DNA of 64,000 bases from Macrotis lagotis (lineage: Eukaryota > Chordata > Mammalia > Peramelemorphia > Peramelidae), in assembly GCF_037893015.1 (NCBI RefSeq), contig NC_133658.1:282184875-282248874 (forward strand). The letters run 5' to 3'. Position 1 is the first letter of the stretch. The number at the start of each line of letters is the position of its first letter. The notes under the pieces were generated by a model, which did not search any database, was not told the origin of the DNA, and saw only the letters and a list, made by a program, of their open reading frames with translations. The translations under genes were made by a program, and so were the position numbers. Below, piece by piece: positions 62,401-64,000 of the stretch.

Positions 62401-64000
62401 GGGCTTGCCCAAGGCCACATAGCTAGGTAATTATTAAGTGTCTGAGACCCAATTTGAACCCAGGTACTCCTGACTCCAGGGCCGGTGCTTTATCCACTAC
62501 CCACCTAGCTGCCCTGCTCCCCTTTCACTTTTAATGTTCTACTGTGTAAAACAAATATTGCTCATCTCAAACCATTTCAGGACTTCACTCTGTGGAATTT
62601 ATTTCATTTGAAAAAACATTCCATTGAAACTTTAGGAGAAAGGAGTTGTATTCAAAGATTAGGACTGTGGCTCTGTCTTAAATCTACCTTTGAATAAAAA
62701 AAATCCATTTCTTTACTAATATTCATTGCTGATTCTATTCAATGTATCACTGACAAGCAGGATAGCTACATGCATAGATCTATGTGTTCCACTAGTTAAA
62801 CTTTAACAGTTATATAATATAGCCAATGGTTGCTTAATTTTTGTCCACTCATGAAATGACCATTTTAAGTACAGAAAGAAAATATAGTACAGCAATTTAT
62901 AGTACAGAAAGGAAAGGTCCTAAAGCTGAGGGAGCAGGGAAAGTTAAGTCAACTTGTACCTAACAGACATTTCATATATTTAGACATTAGTTTTCTTATG
63001 CAAAGGAAACTGATTTTTGAATTATGAAATATCTTTGATAATAACATTAGTCTAATGAAATCAATCTGATTCTATGGCACCAAGAAAAAAATACCATTGG
63101 CTAAAATTCTAGGTGGTTTCTACATAATGGTGTTTTTATTCTTAGAATCATTGTGACAGCCAAGAGTTCATCCATGTGTATAGATTTTCCAGCTGGATAT
63201 CAATTTTGGAATTAAATAGGCTAAGTAAGGTCCGGGTTTCTTCAAATAATAAGTATTTGTTTTGGCAGATAGCCATGAGAAGTGCTATCCAATGTGTCAT
63301 ACTCAGAAGGAAAACTAAATCAATGAAAATGCACATATAGGATAGCCATGTACAATGGAAACACTATGAGCTCCAGGAATAGAAATCTACAGTACAACAC
63401 TGAAAAAAAAGATACTACCTCCCTAGTAGGAAGGGTAAGGAATGAAGACCTCTTACTGTATAAGAAGGCGTCCTCTGCTTGGAAGTGCTATCATAGCTGT
63501 CCTTTCCAACATCAAATTTGTATGAAGGGAAAAAGTGAATGTCTGCTTCCCTGAACCCCTTGAAGATGGATCCTGTTAGGAAGAAAGCCAAGGCAAGGAT
63601 GGTAAAGACTATTCCAAGGTTCTGCCTTTGTATTCATTAAGCCCTTCAGGCCAAAATAACTTACTCTTCCAAAGTTTAAAAATAGAAAAAATAACAATAC
63701 CACTTGCCTTTCTTCATTTCTTTAATAAGCTGATCATGCTCAAGTAGCTCTGACATGTTCATCTCCAGATTCTGTTTCAGGATTGACTCTACTGCCATCC
63801 GTCCACCATTCAGTCGAAAGTTAAAGTCTCCGAACCAGAACACTTCATCAAATCGACTTGTGACATCCACTGAAGCAAATGTTAGAATGTTCATTAATGT
63901 CATATTCCTAGTTGAGCATCTTAACACCGAAAAGTTTCAGATCCTGACTTTTAGTCATGAATTAAAAACAAACTAGCAAAGATACTTACTATACATAAAG
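58439..64000 (-). CDS. INPP5E: INPP5E, inositol polyphosphate-5-phosphatase E, 3' coding part
   Basis: Phosphatase that removes the 5-phosphate from PI(4,5)P2 and PI(3,4,5)P3, mainly in the primary cilium. Minus-strand exons: a scrap at 63990-64000 (donor GTAAGT at 63984-63989, less sure), 63708-63869, 63457-63572, 59774-59910 and 58439-58571 (TGA at 58439-58441). Frame is kept throughout. [13 protein letters not shown] is phosphatase motif 1; RTPSYTDRVVYKS, split over the 63457 and 59910 borders, is motif 2; [14 protein letters not shown] is the following conserved box. The tail reads [15 protein letters not shown] and ends CTVS, a CaaX box for farnesylation (human CSVS), which fits membrane anchoring and ciliary delivery. 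The intron 63573-63707 has a GC donor. The N-terminal part and most of the catalytic domain lie outside the window. It converges with PMPCA, as I recall for human. Confidence 0.95.
58915..59035 (-). repeat. diverged SINE
   Basis: Antisense: GGGTCACACAGCTAGTC, CTGACTCCAGGACCAGTGCT. In the last INPP5E intron. Confidence 0.75.
59326..59401. repeat. (TC)n(AC)n microsatellite
   Basis: CT repeats followed directly by CA repeats, in an INPP5E intron. Confidence 0.95.
60000..60154 (-). repeat. SINE with long target-site duplication
   Basis: Antisense, with an internal deletion (GGTCACAGTGTCTGAGG). Flanks share CACCTTTCGTTTCTTT (from 59976) and CACCTTTCATTTCTTT (from 60154), one mismatch. Confidence 0.85.
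60198..60298 (+). repeat. 5'-truncated SINE
   Basis: Sense 3' half: TCAAATCTGACCTCAGACCC and GACCTTGGGCAAGTCACTTA with an A/T-rich tail. Confidence 0.75.
60541..60697 (-). repeat. WSINE1-like SINE, 10-bp target-site duplication
   Basis: Antisense. CAGCTTTCAG at 60531-60540 and 60698-60707. Confidence 0.92.
61142..61294 (-). repeat. WSINE1-like SINE, 17-bp target-site duplication
   Basis: Antisense. AATGTACCTATCTTTCT at 61125-61141 and 61295-61311, perfect. Confidence 0.94.
61721..62270 (+). repeat. stack of three SINEs at one target site, two in tandem duplication
   Basis: Copy A about 61721-61876, copy B in unit 61891-62068, copy C from 62069. AAGAATTTCCC occurs four times, at 61710, 61877, 62055 and 62271. 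B and C repeat with a period of 178 bp and are almost identical, both sharing an internal TAATAATTTTTAATAATT variant absent from A. Confidence 0.93.
62353..62515 (-). repeat. WSINE1-like SINE, 17-bp target-site duplication
   Basis: Antisense with a T run of over 20. GCTCCCCTTTCACTTTT at 62336-62352 and 62516-62532. Confidence 0.94.
62601..63456. other. INPP5E intron, no feature recognised
   Basis: A/T-rich and without recognisable repeats or exons. Confidence 0.4.

Larger units (their letters stand above)
60708..62600 (-). repeat. L1 fragment, antisense, broken up by SINEs
   Basis: Reads as the reverse of L1 ORF2 C-terminal and 3' sequence (TTCCAGAATGAATGGACCAC, TCTCCAGCATTGACTATTTT, TTTTGCAAAAGTGTCCAATT). 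Interrupted at 61142-61294, 61721-62270 and 62353-62515. Same orientation as INPP5E. Confidence 0.65.

Overview
This is a vertebrate nuclear window, almost certainly from a marsupial. It holds spliced genes with long introns, two CpG islands, and very many copies of a tRNA-derived SINE of the short type with a GGTTCAAATCC B box and a GCAAAAACCTAAAA tail, together with L1, L2 and MIR copies. That SINE type (WSINE1-like) points to an Australasian marsupial, perhaps a dasyurid; the species call is inference.

Four genes can be read exon by exon, in the order and orientation I recall for the human 9q34.3 neighbourhood: SNAPC4 (minus, 5' part, about 0.7-17.6 kb), ENTR1/SDCCAG3 (minus, complete CDS, 21.9-31.8 kb), PMPCA (plus, complete CDS, 32.1-47.4 kb) and INPP5E (minus, 3' part, 58.4-64.0 kb). 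ENTR1 and PMPCA diverge from one compact CpG-rich promoter, with 320 bp between their start codons. PMPCA and INPP5E converge on an 11-kb repeat-rich interval. SNAPC4 starts from its own CpG island at about 17.6 kb. All exon junctions given here keep frame, and codon counts agree with exon lengths. The four products do unrelated jobs: snRNA-gene transcription, endosomal and ciliary traffic, mitochondrial presequence cleavage, and ciliary phosphoinositide hydrolysis. They share a neighbourhood, not a pathway.

The rest is mostly retrotransposon sequence. SNAPC4 introns hold a 4.9-kb minus-strand L1 carrying three SINEs and a plus-strand L1 3' end with a duplicated tail. The PMPCA-INPP5E interval holds a 3.1-kb HAL1-like element (L1 5' end, ORF1 and 3' end, no ORF2) flanked by a 10-bp target-site duplication and containing three antisense SINE modules with a strong A-to-G skew. 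INPP5E introns hold a stack of SINEs that share one target site, two of them in a 178-bp tandem duplication. I found no RNA genes, CRISPR arrays or recognisable retroviral copies.

I did not find a new biological system. The best leads are the HAL1-like composite and its A-to-G pattern, a GC-AG intron in INPP5E, the same-site SINE stack, and two coding-like blocks I cannot name.
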